64,000 bases of DNA from Prorocentrum cordatum. Lineage: Eukaryota; Sar; Dinophyceae; Prorocentrales; Prorocentraceae. How positions within the stretch are numbered: position 1 is the first letter of the stretch; the number at the start of each line of letters is the position of its first letter. The notes below the pieces were generated by a model. It made no database searches and had not been told where the DNA came from. It saw nothing but the letters and a program-made list of their open reading frames with translations. The stretch lies in the NCBI GenBank assembly GCA_963575745.1, contig CAUYUJ010003636.1, positions 292,937-356,936 on the forward strand, in the 5' to 3' direction. This document shows, piece after piece, positions 10,790-21,705 of the stretch. Both the position numbers and the translations under genes were made by a program.

Positions 10790-11560
10790 GCCCCCGCGCC
10801 TCGCGGGCGTTCCACGGCGCAATGGCAACAGAAAGCCGCGCCCCCATCCGCGCGTCGCGGACGCCCCGCGGCCCCCTCAACAATACCTCGGCTCGGCGGC
10901 GCCAAACCGCATGATTCGCGCCGCGGCGACCCCCCCCCGTGCCGCGCGGGCCCCCCCGGGCGCCATGGCCAAAAAACGGGCTGGGCAGTGCAAGACCCCG
11001 AGATTCTCGCCGCGCCCCCCACCCGTGCCTTGCGGGCGCCCCGCGGCGCCATGAAAACAAAATTGCGGTTCGGCAGCGCCGAGCCCCAGGACCACCGCCA
11101 CGGCGCACACCCCCAAGCCTCGTGGGCGACCCCTGGCGCCATGCAGCGCCAAACTCGAAGATTTCTGTCGCGGCGCCCCGCTCCGCGCCTCGTGGGCGCC
11201 CCGCGGCACCCTCGGCTCGGCTGCGCCAGAGCCCGGGAATGTTGCCACGGCGCCCCCCGCCGCGCCATGCGGGCGCGCCGCGGCGCTGCGGCATGAACCC
11301 CTCGGCTCGGCAGCACCAGCGCCCAGGGTCTGCGCCGCGGCGGCCCCCCGCGGCGCCCCGCGTCGCCATTGCCAACAAAACCCTATGCTCGGCGGCGCCA
11401 AACTCAATGACTTCGGCCACGGCAGCCCCCCGCGCCTTGCAGGCGGCCCACTGCGCCATGGAATAAAAAAACAAAGCTCGGCAACGCCAAACCCTTGGCC
11501 TAAAGATCGCGACCCTCGATTCCGGGGCGGCGCTCTTTTCGGTGACCCACTGGCGCCCTG
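10790..11560 (+). repeat. GC-rich minisatellite, unit about 75-85 bases
   Basis: Repeated blocks with a shared pattern: GCGGGCGCCCCGCGGCGCCAT, then an A-rich stretch, then CTCGGCGGCGCC. About eight or nine diverged copies can be followed. In the minus sense it precedes the (CAT) array and the LINE. It could be a promoter-like 5' region of the element or independent; the sequence does not decide. Confidence 0.7.
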
Positions 11561-12545
11561 GGCCGCAGCCCAAATCTGGCTTCTCTTGCTTATTGGGCAA
11601 AGCTCGCCACAGGGACTTGCCCGCCCCCATGGCCTTTGGCGCATTGATGGCGACCCCTGATTCCTGCGCGCCTCTCGCACCAGGGACGCGCCGCTCGTCG
11701 TAAGGACCCATCCCGTTGAAATGCCCGCGGCTTGGCAACCGATTCTTGATGTTTGACCCGTTGGCTGAATAAGCACACGTTGCCCTAAGATGACTCAGCT
11801 CCTCTCGTAGATCTGATCAAAACCCATGGGGGGCAGGCAAAAAATCCCATCCAGCGCCAGCCCCTAAGATGGGCTACGCCCGAGCGTCAGTTTGCGATGC
11901 GTGGCCACGTACTCGCGACTCACCGCGCAGCGGAGCCTTGCCGCTGTCGCGGTGCGCCCAGAAGACGCAGAGCGGCATTCAGATCGGCACCGCTCCACCG
12001 CGCAGAAAACTTCTGGAAGAGCCGTGAGGCTCCACCCACCACCTGCTTACGGCCTCTCCCGATCACTATTGGACTAGTGGGCTCCTCAGGTCTGGGGGGC
12101 GCCCTAGGGCCCTTGAAACATCTGAAATATTTGCGCGCCTCCGATCCGCAAGGCTTTCGCTCGCAGGACGTCGGTCTCCGGGGTTTCCCCCCCCACCACC
12201 TGGCCCTTACTAAACGACTAAACGAATCAGACATGAGCGTTAGCTTTGACATATTGAAGTGAAAGGGCTCTCCGGGTATGCACGGTGGGAGCTGGGAACA
12301 ACGAAAATTGTCGGGAGATGTTCTAGATTTGTTTCTGAATTTTCGTCGCGCCGGAGATTTGGCGGAAATCCCCAGAGATTTGTACAGCCTGGAGATTGTT
12401 TTCCGGAGATTCCCTCGGAGATCTTACAGCCCGTAAATTTTCTGGAGATTTTGGGAGTGCCCAAATACGATTTGGAGATTGCTTCAGAGATTATCCGGAT
12501 ACGTTTCATCTAGAGGGCTCTGGACGCGTTTGCCATATTGATCAA
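11561..12545. other. stretch without a supported gene
   Basis: Mixed unique sequence. From about 12270 to 12500 there is a run of related GGAGATT words (GGAGATTT, CGGAGATTC, TGGAGATTG) spaced 20-30 bases apart, a weak degenerate tandem repeat. No coding signal. Confidence 0.4.
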
Positions 12546-12549
12546 ATAT

Positions 12550-12735
12550 AAAAATAGACTGTGCCAGATAGATTGCGCCACAGGAATTGCACCACATAGC
12601 TTACACCGTATATATATATATATATATACACACATATGTGTATATATATATCTATATATTGCACCACGTAGCTGCCACCACATATAATAGGTAACGAAGA
12701 TTGCACCACACAGAATGCTAAAACACACTGTTTGG
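12550..12735 (+). repeat. TGCACCACATAG-type element, short copy with (TA)n core
   Basis: Diverged TTGCACCACATAG words flank a (TA)n run at 12609-12660. The element ends AAACACACTGTTTGGAGTCCA, close to the ends of the larger copies at 23590-23625 and 33305-33345. It is probably the same dispersed family. Confidence 0.65.
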
Positions 12736-13395
12736 AGTCCACCGTTACCAGAATGTCCTCTTCCACGAAAGGAGGGGATAGCAGAGGGGGAATATAGCGA
12801 ATCGGCTGCACGTAGCTGGTTTGCCCAGCGCCCCCGGCGCGGGAGGCGGCCAAGCATCGGGGGACGTGCCCAGAGGTGGCGCCGAAGCCGTTTGGCAGCG
12901 GCTTTCGCACCCCCTCCTAATTCTTTCCTTCCGCATCCTCCAGCATGTGTGTCGGCGCGTCAGTCACAACAACGCATGCGTCTGCCATGTCCTTTCCTTT
13001 CCTGCACGCGTCTGGCGCGTCTGTGTCTGTCTGCGTCCTTTCCCGATCCATTGTCGCCCCCCCAGACCCCAGACTGGAGAGGCATCTCCTGATTCAGCGC
13101 CACGCAAAATCTCATTCTATTATCCGCGATCACATCACGCCCGTGACCGGGGCCCCGCCCACCCCCCCTCCCTCCCTCCCCTGTTCACGTCACGATTCGC
13201 GCCGGCGCCGTCTTTTGGGGCGACGGCGGCTCTCCCGCCGGGCCCAAATCGGCTCACACCCCCTGAACCCCACCCGTGGTCCATCCTGGCCAGATTCCCG
13301 GACAGGCCCAAAAATGACGAAGGACGCCAGGGCGGGCGGCCATTGCCTCGACTGGCCCTGCTCCGAAATGTGGCACCAGGTGGGCGCGAGCGCGC
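12736..13395. other. stretch without a supported gene
   Basis: GC-rich and pyrimidine-rich sequence in the presumed EF-hand intron downstream of the exon at 13396-13468. Frames on both strands overlap without motifs. Confidence 0.35.
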
Positions 13396-13468
13396 CTCCA
13401 GGCTCACCAAGGACTCGTCTCCGGCCAGCCCCCTCCACAAGTCCAGCGCGTCGCGCTTGTAGCCAAAC
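13396..13468 (-). CDS. EF-hand protein, exon with second half of an EF-hand pair
   Basis: A 73-base exon encodes (M)FGYKRDALDLWRGLAGDE, then SLVSLE. It follows in frame from the exon at 17383-17476: the split Met codon AT plus G gives GALAMFGYKRDALDLW. The Gly-Tyr-x-x-Asp-x-x-x-Leu-Trp spacing after an EF-hand, followed by a second acidic loop ending in Ser-Leu-x-Glu, is the layout of a dinoflagellate EF-hand family. Here the second loop (LAGDESLVSLE) has lost Asp at loop position 1, so it may not bind calcium. The acceptor is CCAAG before GTTTGG. The donor is GC (CTGGAG before GCGCGC), phase 0. Family assignment is from memory of the pattern. Confidence 0.65.
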
Positions 13469-13618
13469 CTTGGCCGGCGAGGGGCAGCCGAGGGTCAACC
13501 GAGGGGAGCAGCCTGCTGAGCGCCTTCCATGCCCTCCCCCGCCACAAACTTCCGTTCTTCTCCAACCTCTTCCTCTTCCTCTGCATGAGCGTTCCCAGAT
13601 ATGCCGCTTCTCCCCTGC

Positions 13619-13662
13619 TTATCCTCCTCCTCCTCCTCCTCCTCCTCCTCCTCCTCCTCCTT
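13619..13662 (+). repeat. (CTC)n microsatellite
   Basis: About 14 CTC/CCT triplets. Confidence 0.9.
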
Positions 13663-13792
13663 CATCACCTCCCTGCTACCCGAGCCCACAACACCCCCAC
13701 GTGCGTATTATCACCAAGCTCCGCCGCCCCCTCCGGCCCCAACTGCATGCACCTAGCAGCACTGACATCGCGACGCATACATACATATTACA

Positions 13793-14385
13793 CATGAGAA
13801 AATCCAATCAGTGGATGATTTGGAAATTAGTACTATGGATCTTGAGATCGATAATGAGATCGATTGTGGAATCGATAGTGAGGACGAATGTAAGGTCGAT
13901 CGTGAGACCGAGTGAAATCGATTCAATGAGATCGATAGTGAGATCGATCGCGAGATCGCTCATGCGATCTCTAGTGAGATCGCTTGTGAGATCGATAATG
14001 GGATCGATAGTGAGATCGATAGAGAAATGTGTAATGAGATCGATAAAAAGACCAATCGACAAGAAGATCATAAATACAGATTACACCTGAGAAAACCCCA
14101 ACCAGTGGATGATTTGAAAATTAATTATACGGATCTTGAGATCGATTGTGAGATCGATAATGAGATCGATAGTGGAATCGATAGTGAGGACGAATGTAAG
14201 GTCGATCGTGAGACCGAATGAAATCGATTCAATGAGATCGATAGTGAGATCGATTGCGAGATCACTCATGCGATCTCTAGTGAGATCGCTTGTGAGATCG
14301 ATAGTGAGATCGACGGTGGGATCGATAGAGAAAGAGATCGATAGTGAGACCGATCGACAAAAACATCGACCACGAATCCGGGAAC
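13793..14385 (+). repeat. two ~294-base units of GATCGATAGTGA repeats
   Basis: Each unit begins with a shared lead-in (ACACCTGAGAAAACCCCAAC or close, then CAGTGGATGATTTG) followed by about 240 bases of degenerate 12-mers (GAGATCGATAGT, with TGT, CGC and GGA variants). The second unit starts about 294 bases after the first. The same 12-mer array without the lead-in recurs at 61190-61420. Confidence 0.85.
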
Positions 14386-14544
14386 CCGGGAACCTCGCCG
14401 CCCTCCGAAATCGGCACGGAAGCCGGGACCGGGAACCCGGGAACCGGGAACCCGGGAACCCAGCGTGCGACAAAAATCGGCGGGACACTTTCGCCCAATT
14501 TTTCAATTTGCGCGAGGACGCCCTCAGTGCAAGCACTGATTGGG
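14386..14544. other. CCGGGAACCCGGGAAC short array and spacer
   Basis: Contains a few copies of a CGGGAACC word between the 12-mer repeats and the ACAT array. No gene. Confidence 0.5.
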
Positions 14545-15065
14545 GAACATACGTACTTACGTACGTACGTGCGTACGTACATACATACACATATGTACGC
14601 AGACATCAAAGCATACATACACCTGTACATACCTACTTAGATACATGCATGCATGCATACATACACGCATTCATACATGCAAACATGCATACACACGCAC
14701 ATACATACTTGCCTGCATGCATGCAGCCATACATACATGTATATACTTATATGTATGCATGCATCCATTAGCACAGACACACATACTTACATACATACGT
14801 GCATACATACCGACCTATCTACATACAAACATACACACATACATACATCAGCCCATGCATACATGTAGATGTACACATGTATACATGCATACATGCATGC
14901 ATATACATACTCACATGTATACAAACCCATACGTTCAAACATACACAGTTACATCTATATATATATACATGCGTACATACGTACATACGTACGTACGTAC
15001 GTACATACAGACTTACATACAAATATACATACATACATACATACAAACATACATACATACAAACT
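14545..15065 (+). repeat. (ACAT)n / (GTAC)n degenerate tetranucleotide array
   Basis: About 500 bases of ACAT, GCAT and GTAC tetramers. Related shorter arrays lie at 16575-16660 and 25790-26030, each next to a CCAAGAGG-type array. The pairing of the two repeat types is therefore recurrent. Confidence 0.9.
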
Positions 15066-15419
15066 AGAACCACGCGCGCGCTTCGCGCGCGCTTAGGTTC
15101 CAATCGACTCCGAAAACGGCGTCAATTTCCATGGGACCTTTTCCATGTGGTCTTCCGGGCTCCTCCCTTTCATCCATGCGTGATGTTCGGGCGGATGCTG
15201 CGAAGTTCAAGGAAGGGTTTGGCCTGTAGCGTACCAGCGACGACCGACGACGACGACGACGACGACGGACCACCGACGATTAACATAATTGTCACCTGAT
15301 CCACGTGTGCGGGAGAGGCGTTTCCGAAGCGTCTTGCGGGCGTCATAATAGCGTCCACGGGCCTCGACATTGGGTGGGCGGGTCGGGGGGTGCAGCCAGG
15401 GCCACGTGTTCCGAAGCGC
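15066..15419. other. spacer with short (GAC)n run
   Basis: Unique sequence with a GACGAC run at 15241-15270. No supported gene. Confidence 0.4.
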
Positions 15420-16400
15420 TATTCTGGAGCATGGAGGACGAAGGGCTTCTGGCGGGCTTCTCAGGGTTTGTGTAGAGGCCTCCTGCGAGCTCGGTGGGGG
15501 TTTATCGGGAGCTTCTCGGGTCTTTCTGAAGCTGTTTTGGTGTTTTTTTGGGGCGTCGTGGAGGCCTCCTGGGAATCTCTTGGGGCCTCCTGGGGGCCTC
15601 TTGGGGCAGAGGGCGCCTCTGTTCGGGCATCTGGGAGCTCTCTGGAGCCTCCTGGGAATATCTTGGGCCAGCTTGGGAGCCGCTGGGAGGGTCCGGGGCC
15701 CCATCTGAACCCTCTTGGAGCCCTCAAGGCCCCCTCCAGCCCCCCATGCGAACCAAAGGTCGCAAATCTGGGCCCATCCCGCAACCGTGTCTGGGTTGTG
15801 GGTTAGAGGCTTCTCGGATGTTCGCTGGGAAGATATCGTGGGATGCCTCTCGGGGGGACTTTTGGAAGCAGGTTTGAAGCCTCCACGGGGGCGTTGTGAA
15901 GCTTGTCGGACCTCTCTCAAGCATCTTTGGGGCCTCTTGGGAGCCTCTTGGAGCCACTTGGGGGCCTCTTGGGGCCTCCTGGGGGTCTCTGGGGGCGGCA
16001 AATTCGAAAGGTCGGTTCGCGTTCCCTCTCTTGGGCCCATCTTGGAGCCGTCTTCAGGCCCTCGTCAGGCCCTGTTGGGCCGTCTTGGGGGCCTCTTGGG
16101 CCTATCATGCGGCCCTCTTGGGCCGTCTTGGGGGCCTCTTGGGGCGACGTTGGAGGCTTCTTCCTCAGTCTTGGAGTGTCGGCCGCTCGAAAACGTGAGA
16201 AGCAACAAATATTGGAACACACACACAATGAAAATCAATGATTTGGGCGTCTTGGGGCTCTCTTGGAGGTCCTCGCGGAGCGACCTTGGGACGCTCTTGG
16301 GCCATCATGGGGCCATCTTGGGCGATCATGGGGCCATCTTGGGCGGCTTGGAGCGCTCTTGGGCCGTCTTGGCGGCTTCTTGCCGTCTCCAGAAGCCTAG
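15420..16400 (-). repeat. CCAAGAGGCC-type array, inverted copy with conserved cores
   Basis: On this strand the array reads GGCCTCTTGGGG. Two non-repetitive cores interrupt it. One at about 15770-15850 contains TGGGTTGTGGGTTAGAGGC, whose complement appears at 33770-33810. One at about 16165-16250 (GTGTCGGCCGCTCGAAAACG, then GAAAATCAATGATTTGGGCG) matches, inverted, the core at 25205-25285. This is the longest copy of the family in the window. Confidence 0.8.
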
Positions 16401-17079
16401 GTGAACGCCTCGGGGAAGCGGAAAAAGTTCCGTGACTCCGAAAATGGGCCCCTGGATGCCAAAAAAGGACCCCGCAGCCCAGGGGGTAAATTCGGTTACG
16501 GGGGGGGGGGGGGGAGTTTGGGAAAAGTGTGCGACCCTGGGCCGCGGGGCCCCGGACGCCGCTTATATGATATGCATCTACATACACACATACATGCTTA
16601 CATACATACATGCGTATAAACATGCATTCATTCATTCATACATACATCCACATACATAGCTATACATGTAATCTCGTATTGCCATCAGCTTCGGACACAT
16701 CCAGCTCATGGCAACTGACCAGCACAACGCCCAAAAACATGTAACACCGCCTCGGGCGAGCTCCAACACTCATATACACTGCCCAGACAGGACTCGTCAA
16801 GCATAGCATCTTGCCAACATACAAACCCAACACTGTAACGATACGGTACCAACATTCAACATTGCATGAAGGTCAATCCAAAACACTCTGAAACGAGGCA
16901 TCTGAAACTAACACGCGATCACAACGTACATTACACATAACCTTACCGACACCGGCATACACATGGAGATCAACCTCATCAAGAGCGAGGACCAGCATGA
17001 AAGGGAAGAGGAGAAAAGGAGGGCGGGGTCAGCAAGTTTCCTGAACCAACTCCGGAAAGCACCGTGCACAACCCTATTA
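16401..17079. other. spacer with poly-G run and short ACAT array
   Basis: A G run of about 15 bases at 16500-16515 and ACAT tetramers at 16575-16660, then unique sequence with no coding signal. Confidence 0.45.
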
Positions 17080-17170
17080 CTAATCCTCCTCCTCCTCCTC
17101 CTCCTCCTCTTCTTTCTCCTCATGCTCCTCCTCCTCCTTCCTCCTGCTGCTCTCCTCCTTCATTCCTTCC
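17080..17170 (+). repeat. (CTC)n microsatellite
   Basis: CTC triplets with TTC and TGC interruptions, about 240 bases downstream of the EF-hand exon in the minus sense. Confidence 0.85.
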
Positions 17171-17382
17171 TCTCTACTTGCCCTGGTCAGCTTTTCCCTC
17201 CCCTCCCCCTTTCTCCTGCCGACTCCCCGCCGACGACCCACCACCCAAGTTCGGAGTGCGCCGTCTGCGCCTGCGCCAACCGATCCTGGCCAGGGCCAAG
17301 ATCGGCGTATGCCTGTGGTTGGCGCCCTTCGGCCCCCCTCTCCCCCCACGAAAAGGATATGGGAGGGGTGGGGGGGCGGAAC

Positions 17383-17476
17383 ATGGCCAGCGCGCCACAA
17401 AACTCGGAGAAACTGAGGTTGCCGTCGCCGTCGCTGTCAAAATACCGGCGCCAAGCCAGGGTGGTGTTGCCATCAC
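17383..17476 (-). CDS. EF-hand protein, exon with canonical calcium-binding loop
   Basis: This 94-base exon encodes DGNTTLAWRRYFDSDGDGN, then LSFSEFCGALA. The loop DSDGDGNLSFSE is a textbook EF-hand: Asp at loop positions 1, 3 and 5, Gly at 6, Ser at 9 and Glu at 12. The lead-in GNTTLAWRRYFD and the tail FCGAL match the conserved frame of a family of multi-EF-hand proteins frequent in dinoflagellates. It is probably a calcium sensor or calcium-regulated protein; partner and location are unknown. The acceptor is GCCGAG before GTGATG (phase 2 entry). The donor is GT after GGCCAT. The exon joins in frame to 13396-13468. Upstream exons were not recognised between here and 34 kb. Confidence 0.75.
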
Positions 17477-18979
17477 CTCGGCGGGGCGGGGGTGGCAAGG
17501 AGGGGAACGGGGGGAGCGGCGGGGGGATGACGGGGATGGGGAGGAGGACAAGGAGGGGAAACGGGAAGGGGGGGACAAAGAAGAGTGCGGGGGAGGAGGA
17601 AGACGGGAAAAAATGATTATGGCATGATTGTGGCCGTTCGGTATTTTTGGGTTGCCCGCATCAGACGCTTGGGCACGGGGGGGCAAGAAAAGTGGGGGCA
17701 GAAGGGATACAAGAAACAAGCAAATTCCGCTCGCGCCAGATCTGGCACCCCAGTGTTCCCAGCCGCCCTCTCTCATTGAGCTGAATGGTTTTATGCCTGC
17801 TGGCGGCGGTGTCCTGGGCGACCTCGATCCTCGAAATGATCCCAAATCGTGATGCGCAATCAAACACTGGGACCGTGAATACGGGGGGATGAGGAAGTGG
17901 AGCTTGATGCCTCGGAGGAGCAGGTGGATCAAGGGAAGGCGAAGGAAGGACAAGGAGAAGGACGAAAACGACCAAAGACGAATCGGATTTGGAAAAATTG
18001 CCCGCGCTGGGGCGATATGTCAAATGTCAAACCTGAACGACGTAAACAACAGATCTTCGCCTGAACTGCGGTCGGGCTGGGCATTGCTGCGCATATCTGG
18101 GCACGTACTGGCCTATAGGTGGCAAGGAGTTTGCACGCCCCCCCGCGGCGTTCCCGACCAGGCCGTGGCCACTTGCCATGGCGCGGAAACGAACAACATG
18201 AAAATGAGGATGAGGGTGACGACAATTGGATCGGTGGGCCACGAGTGCCTCGGTGCGCGCGGCAACGTTGCCCGCAACCTACTTTCGCACGATGGCCGTG
18301 CAAAATATACTCGGCCAACCCTAATTGCATTTTTGTTGTCGGCGTCGCCGGCGACCGTAATCGCGCCTGAGCAGAGCTGGCGGGCCGCGCCGGGCACAAA
18401 ACGCCCGCGCTGGCGGAGGGGGAAAGGATGCCCCGCAATCGGTATTCGATGGAGGACGGGCGCGCGCACGCGGACTCAGGCACCAGAGGCCAGTGCGAAC
18501 TTGAACTAGATCGCGAAGTACTTGATGTCGAAAAGGGGGCAGACAGGTGTGGGCGCTGATGGAATGCATTGGCGGCGGCCTTTCCTGGGGGCGCCCCGCG
18601 CCGTCGGGCCCCTCCTGCCGTCGCGCTCTGGGCGGTTTGTCGGCTGCGCCCAGCAAGCCGGACATCGCGCAGTAAGACCCGCAGCGGCAACCTGTTGGCC
18701 ATTGGCTCGACAACGCGTCAGGTAGCGCATGACACCCCTGGAATGGCAATTGCATCGTTCACCTCCTTCTCGCATGCTCCTACTATGCTGCTCCCCCGCC
18801 CCCTCCCCATGCTGTTATCCAACACCCCGCATCGACGCCCTCGGATGAGGACGAATGCGTTGCATGCTGAATCAACGCGCGGTTGCGCGCAGACGCGCGC
18901 GCACCAAACGCAATATGAGGAGCGACCGCACCTTCCCCCAGTCCCTCAGGCGTCTATGGCCTCAAGGCATGCAGTGCAG
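17477..18979. other. stretch without a supported gene
   Basis: G-rich then mixed sequence upstream of the EF-hand exon. Minus-strand frames at 18321-18775 and 18113-18469 read as moderately protein-like but carry no motif and overlap each other. Missing EF-hand exons could be here; none could be shown. Confidence 0.35.
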
Positions 18980-20444
18980 TGGTCAGGCACTCTGTGCCTG
19001 TAGTGCACTTAAGCGCGGCGCCAGGTGCGGCGAGTTCGCAAGCTCGAAGCTTGTTGTAAAAGCGGAATGAAGGGGCGGTCCGACGAATGGCCTCGGCGAG
19101 CGAGTGCTCTGGGATGTCGCGCTGCCCAATTCCCTGGGCCGACGCGGGCGAGGGGGTCGGGCGAGAGAAAGGGGTGGGGCAGGGCGAGGATGTGCAGGAA
19201 GCGGGGACATGAGATGTAATGGCCGAGACGGTCTGGGCAGCCGTCGCATCCGAGCACGCAACTCCTGCGCGGGCCGATGGGGAAGCGATGGCTTGTCCAC
19301 CATGCCCCCGCCAGCGTTCTGCAAACTGCCCAGCGGATCGCTGGGGGCCTTCATGGACAGAGCTGTGGCGAGTGTCTGCCAGCGCTCGCCGAGATTCGCT
19401 GGAAGCTGCACTGCGGGCGTCGCTGCGTGCAGGCGGCGAGCCAGGGCTTCGGCGAACTTGTCAGGGAAGAGGGAGGCGTGGAGGACAGAGGTGAGAGTCC
19501 GCTGAACCCTGGCCTTCCGCTGTTCCTGAGCGGCAGACGACAGCTCGGCTTCTGCTGCTCGCTTGGTTTACTGCCAAATCGGCAGCGGGACTTTATGTGG
19601 TGGCGTCGCTTCGCCGAGGGCGTGCCAGCATTTTACCATTCCGTAGCTCTTCCAAAAGACAGGAGAGACAGTGGCCCGAATAAGGGCCTGGGCCAGGTCC
19701 GCCAGGGGAAGTTCTGGATTCAGTTGGTCGTGCGCACGCTGAAGGGCATGAAAGAGGAGGCGGCCATTGCGGCAGCGTTCCTGTTGCCGCCCGCCAGGCT
19801 GCGGCTAGCGACAGCGTCATTAAAGCTGAGGGGGAGGACGGGTGCGACCACGAACGAGCGCCGAGGAGGTCGACGAGGCGCCAGGAGTTGGGGGGGTGCT
19901 CTCAGGATCTTGCGCAACGCGCCACGTTCGTGGCGGAAGAACGTGCCAGGGAGCGGCAAGTACTGGGTGAGATAAGAGAGAACGGTTATAACACATGTGC
20001 CATATAGTTTGATTGCGACTGCTGGGCCTGGAGCACTGGCGGTGAGCTGTACAACGCGCAGCCAGTATTTGTCGAACGCTGCTCCCCATTGGCCCATTGG
20101 AGATCTAATGTGACGTCGGGGCCTATGACTGCTGGGCCTGGAGCACTGGCGGTGAGCTGTACAACGCGCAGCCAGTATCTGTCGAACGCTGCTTCCCATT
20201 GGAGATCTAATGTGACGTCGGGGCCTATGAGGACCCCTAAGTAGCGCGCATATCCTGCTTCCTGTACACGCTGCCATTCGGGGGCGAGAATCTCGAGAAG
20301 CCTCTGCGCGAGACTCTGAACATCGGGCGTCAGGGGTGCCCAAAAGGGCACAATCACTATCTTCTGGATCTGAGGCTCAAATCCTGAACGTACGAGTCGA
20401 CGTCGGAACGGGTTCCAAGCCTGGGCACGCCGGGTGAGCTGCAT
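18980..20444 (-). pseudogene. LINE C-terminal region (RT thumb, zinc finger)
   Basis: The frame at 19986-20444 gives IQKIVIVPFWAPLT and then YARYLGVLIGPDVTLDLQW, the usual segments after the RT catalytic site. The frame continues through ITVLSYLTQYLPLPGTFFRH, another LINE-typical helix. Near 19257 the text LGCDGCPDRLGHYISCPRF has the Cys-x-x-Cys-x6-His-x4-Cys pattern found at the end of many LINE polyproteins. Several frameshifts separate these pieces. Confidence 0.7.
20017..20228 (+). repeat. direct tandem duplication (110 and 102 bases) inside the LINE
   Basis: GACTGCTGGGCCTGGAGCAC begins at 20017 and again at 20127. The two copies differ by a few substitutions and by an 8-base CCCATTGG duplication present only in the first. 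The duplication doubles a stretch coding for GPDVTLDLQW and what follows. Confidence 0.95.
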
Positions 20445-20984
20445 GGCGGCGCGCCGGCTGGCCGCCTGGTCGGGAAGTCATTCGGCCCCGTCCTGCTGGC
20501 GCTTGGTGGCAATGGCGATGCGCCTCTCGTAGTCCGCAGTGACTGCAATGTCCATGGTCTTGACGAACTCGTCTCTGTCCGTGAGCTCGGGTCCGTCTTC
20601 GGTGATGTGCAAGTGGTAGCTGCCTAACTCCGTCTCAGCCATGAGTATTGCGGCGGTGTCCTTGTCCTTCCTCCAAATCGTCCTGGCGATTGAACGTGAT
20701 GCGGTGAGCCTCCCATGCTCGGCCCAGCGGCTGAGGTCTCGAAGCGAGGCGCGCTGCTGGAGGTTGCGAGTGAGTCTGGCTGCTTCTTTGATGATGAGCT
20801 TGCGCTGCTGCCACGCCGCTGTCGGCGTGAGGTTGGCCTTGGCGATGTAGCTCTTCAGTAAGTCGAAGTGGAGCTGGTAGGAGGGGTCGTAGAAGATGAG
20901 GGGGTCGATTGCCTGCCCGTCGATGCGCGATGCCGAGATGTTGCTGAGAGCGAGAGGTGAAGAATGGCATGAACACTGAGTCCT

Positions 20985-21703
20985 TGATCTGACAGAGCCG
21001 CACCGTCCTTGTGCATCTGCAGGTTGGCGTCTACATTGAGGAGGTCGATGCCTGTGAGCGAGACGAAGATGCGGTCGATGGCGGTCGCGGCCTGAGTGTT
21101 GGCCGAAAAGTGAGTGGGCAAGTCGTGCGTGATCTCAGCGGGCGTCGTGAAGAGCTGCCGCCATCGAACTTGCTCGCGTTGGCATTGGCCATCTGGAACC
21201 ATTGGGCGCCAGCGAGCCGCAGGGTCGCGGAAGTTGAAGGACGGGGTGGCGCTCGTGTTGGAGTCGCCCATCGCAAGAAAAAGACGTTGTTGCGGTAGGG
21301 TCGCAGCCCATGCTCTGGAAGCCTGCCACGTTTCCTTGACGTTGTCCATGGCTGTCGCATTGAGGTCGAAGTTGTGGACATTCAAGAGCACTGTTTCGAA
21401 GCCTGTCGAGAGGTTGGCGATATGCAAGGCGGCTGCGCGTCCATGTATAATCGGCTGTAGGGAAATAGACGTGGTGGAGCGCGTAGGCGTCGGGACCAGA
21501 AAGGCCAGACCTCCTTTTCCTCTGCAATGTTCACCTGCCGCATTCTTGCAACCATTGTAGAAGACCTGGTAAGCGTACGGCAACTTCGCGAGGTGGGATT
21601 GTAAATCCAGCAGCGAGCCATGAACTTCCTGAAGCACAATGATGGACTGATTGCGCATGAACGGGACGAGTTGACGTATGTTGGCCCACCTTTTTCCTGT
21701 CAT
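20985..21703 (-). pseudogene. LINE endonuclease (EEP) domain, nearly intact
   Basis: Part of an open frame of 282 codons starting at 21703 (MTGKRWANIRQLVPFMRN). It contains the EEP signature in order: IIVLQEVHG (catalytic Glu), the central sheet region with VLLNVHNFDLN, LFLAMGDSNTSATPSFNF (Gly-Asp-x-Asn, metal site) and AIDRIFVS (Asp-x-Ile). This is the best-preserved retroelement domain in the window. Its partner RT has lost its catalytic core, so the element cannot move by itself. Confidence 0.75.
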
Positions 21704-21705
21704 CG

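Larger units (their letters stand above)
13469..17382 (-). other. EF-hand gene intron of 3.9 kb
   Basis: Inferred intron with GT donor (GGCCAT before GTTCCG) and AG acceptor (CCAAG before GTTTGG). The words at the two joints, GTTCC and GTTTG, are similar but not identical. It holds CTC, GATCGATAGTGA, ACAT and CCAAGAGG arrays, listed separately. Confidence 0.55.
18980..21705 (-). mobile_element. decayed LINE with endonuclease and C-terminal zinc finger, RT core missing
   Basis: Right to left: endonuclease domain (20985-21703), a basic linker (20480-20980), then directly the post-catalytic part of a reverse transcriptase (19720-20444) and a Cys/His cluster (about 19200-19257). The palm motifs with Asp-Asp should lie between the linker and the post-catalytic part and are absent, so an internal deletion at about 20450-20480 is inferred. 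Frame breaks and a tandem duplication add to the decay. Confidence 0.75.

Noticed and set aside
10116-11738. Long minus frames of 540 and 627 codons
   Set aside because: Most of their length is CAT microsatellite (poly-Met or poly-Asp) and GC-rich minisatellite. Only the last 320 codons of one frame (from 10395) look like a protein and were kept as the LINE ORF1-like part.
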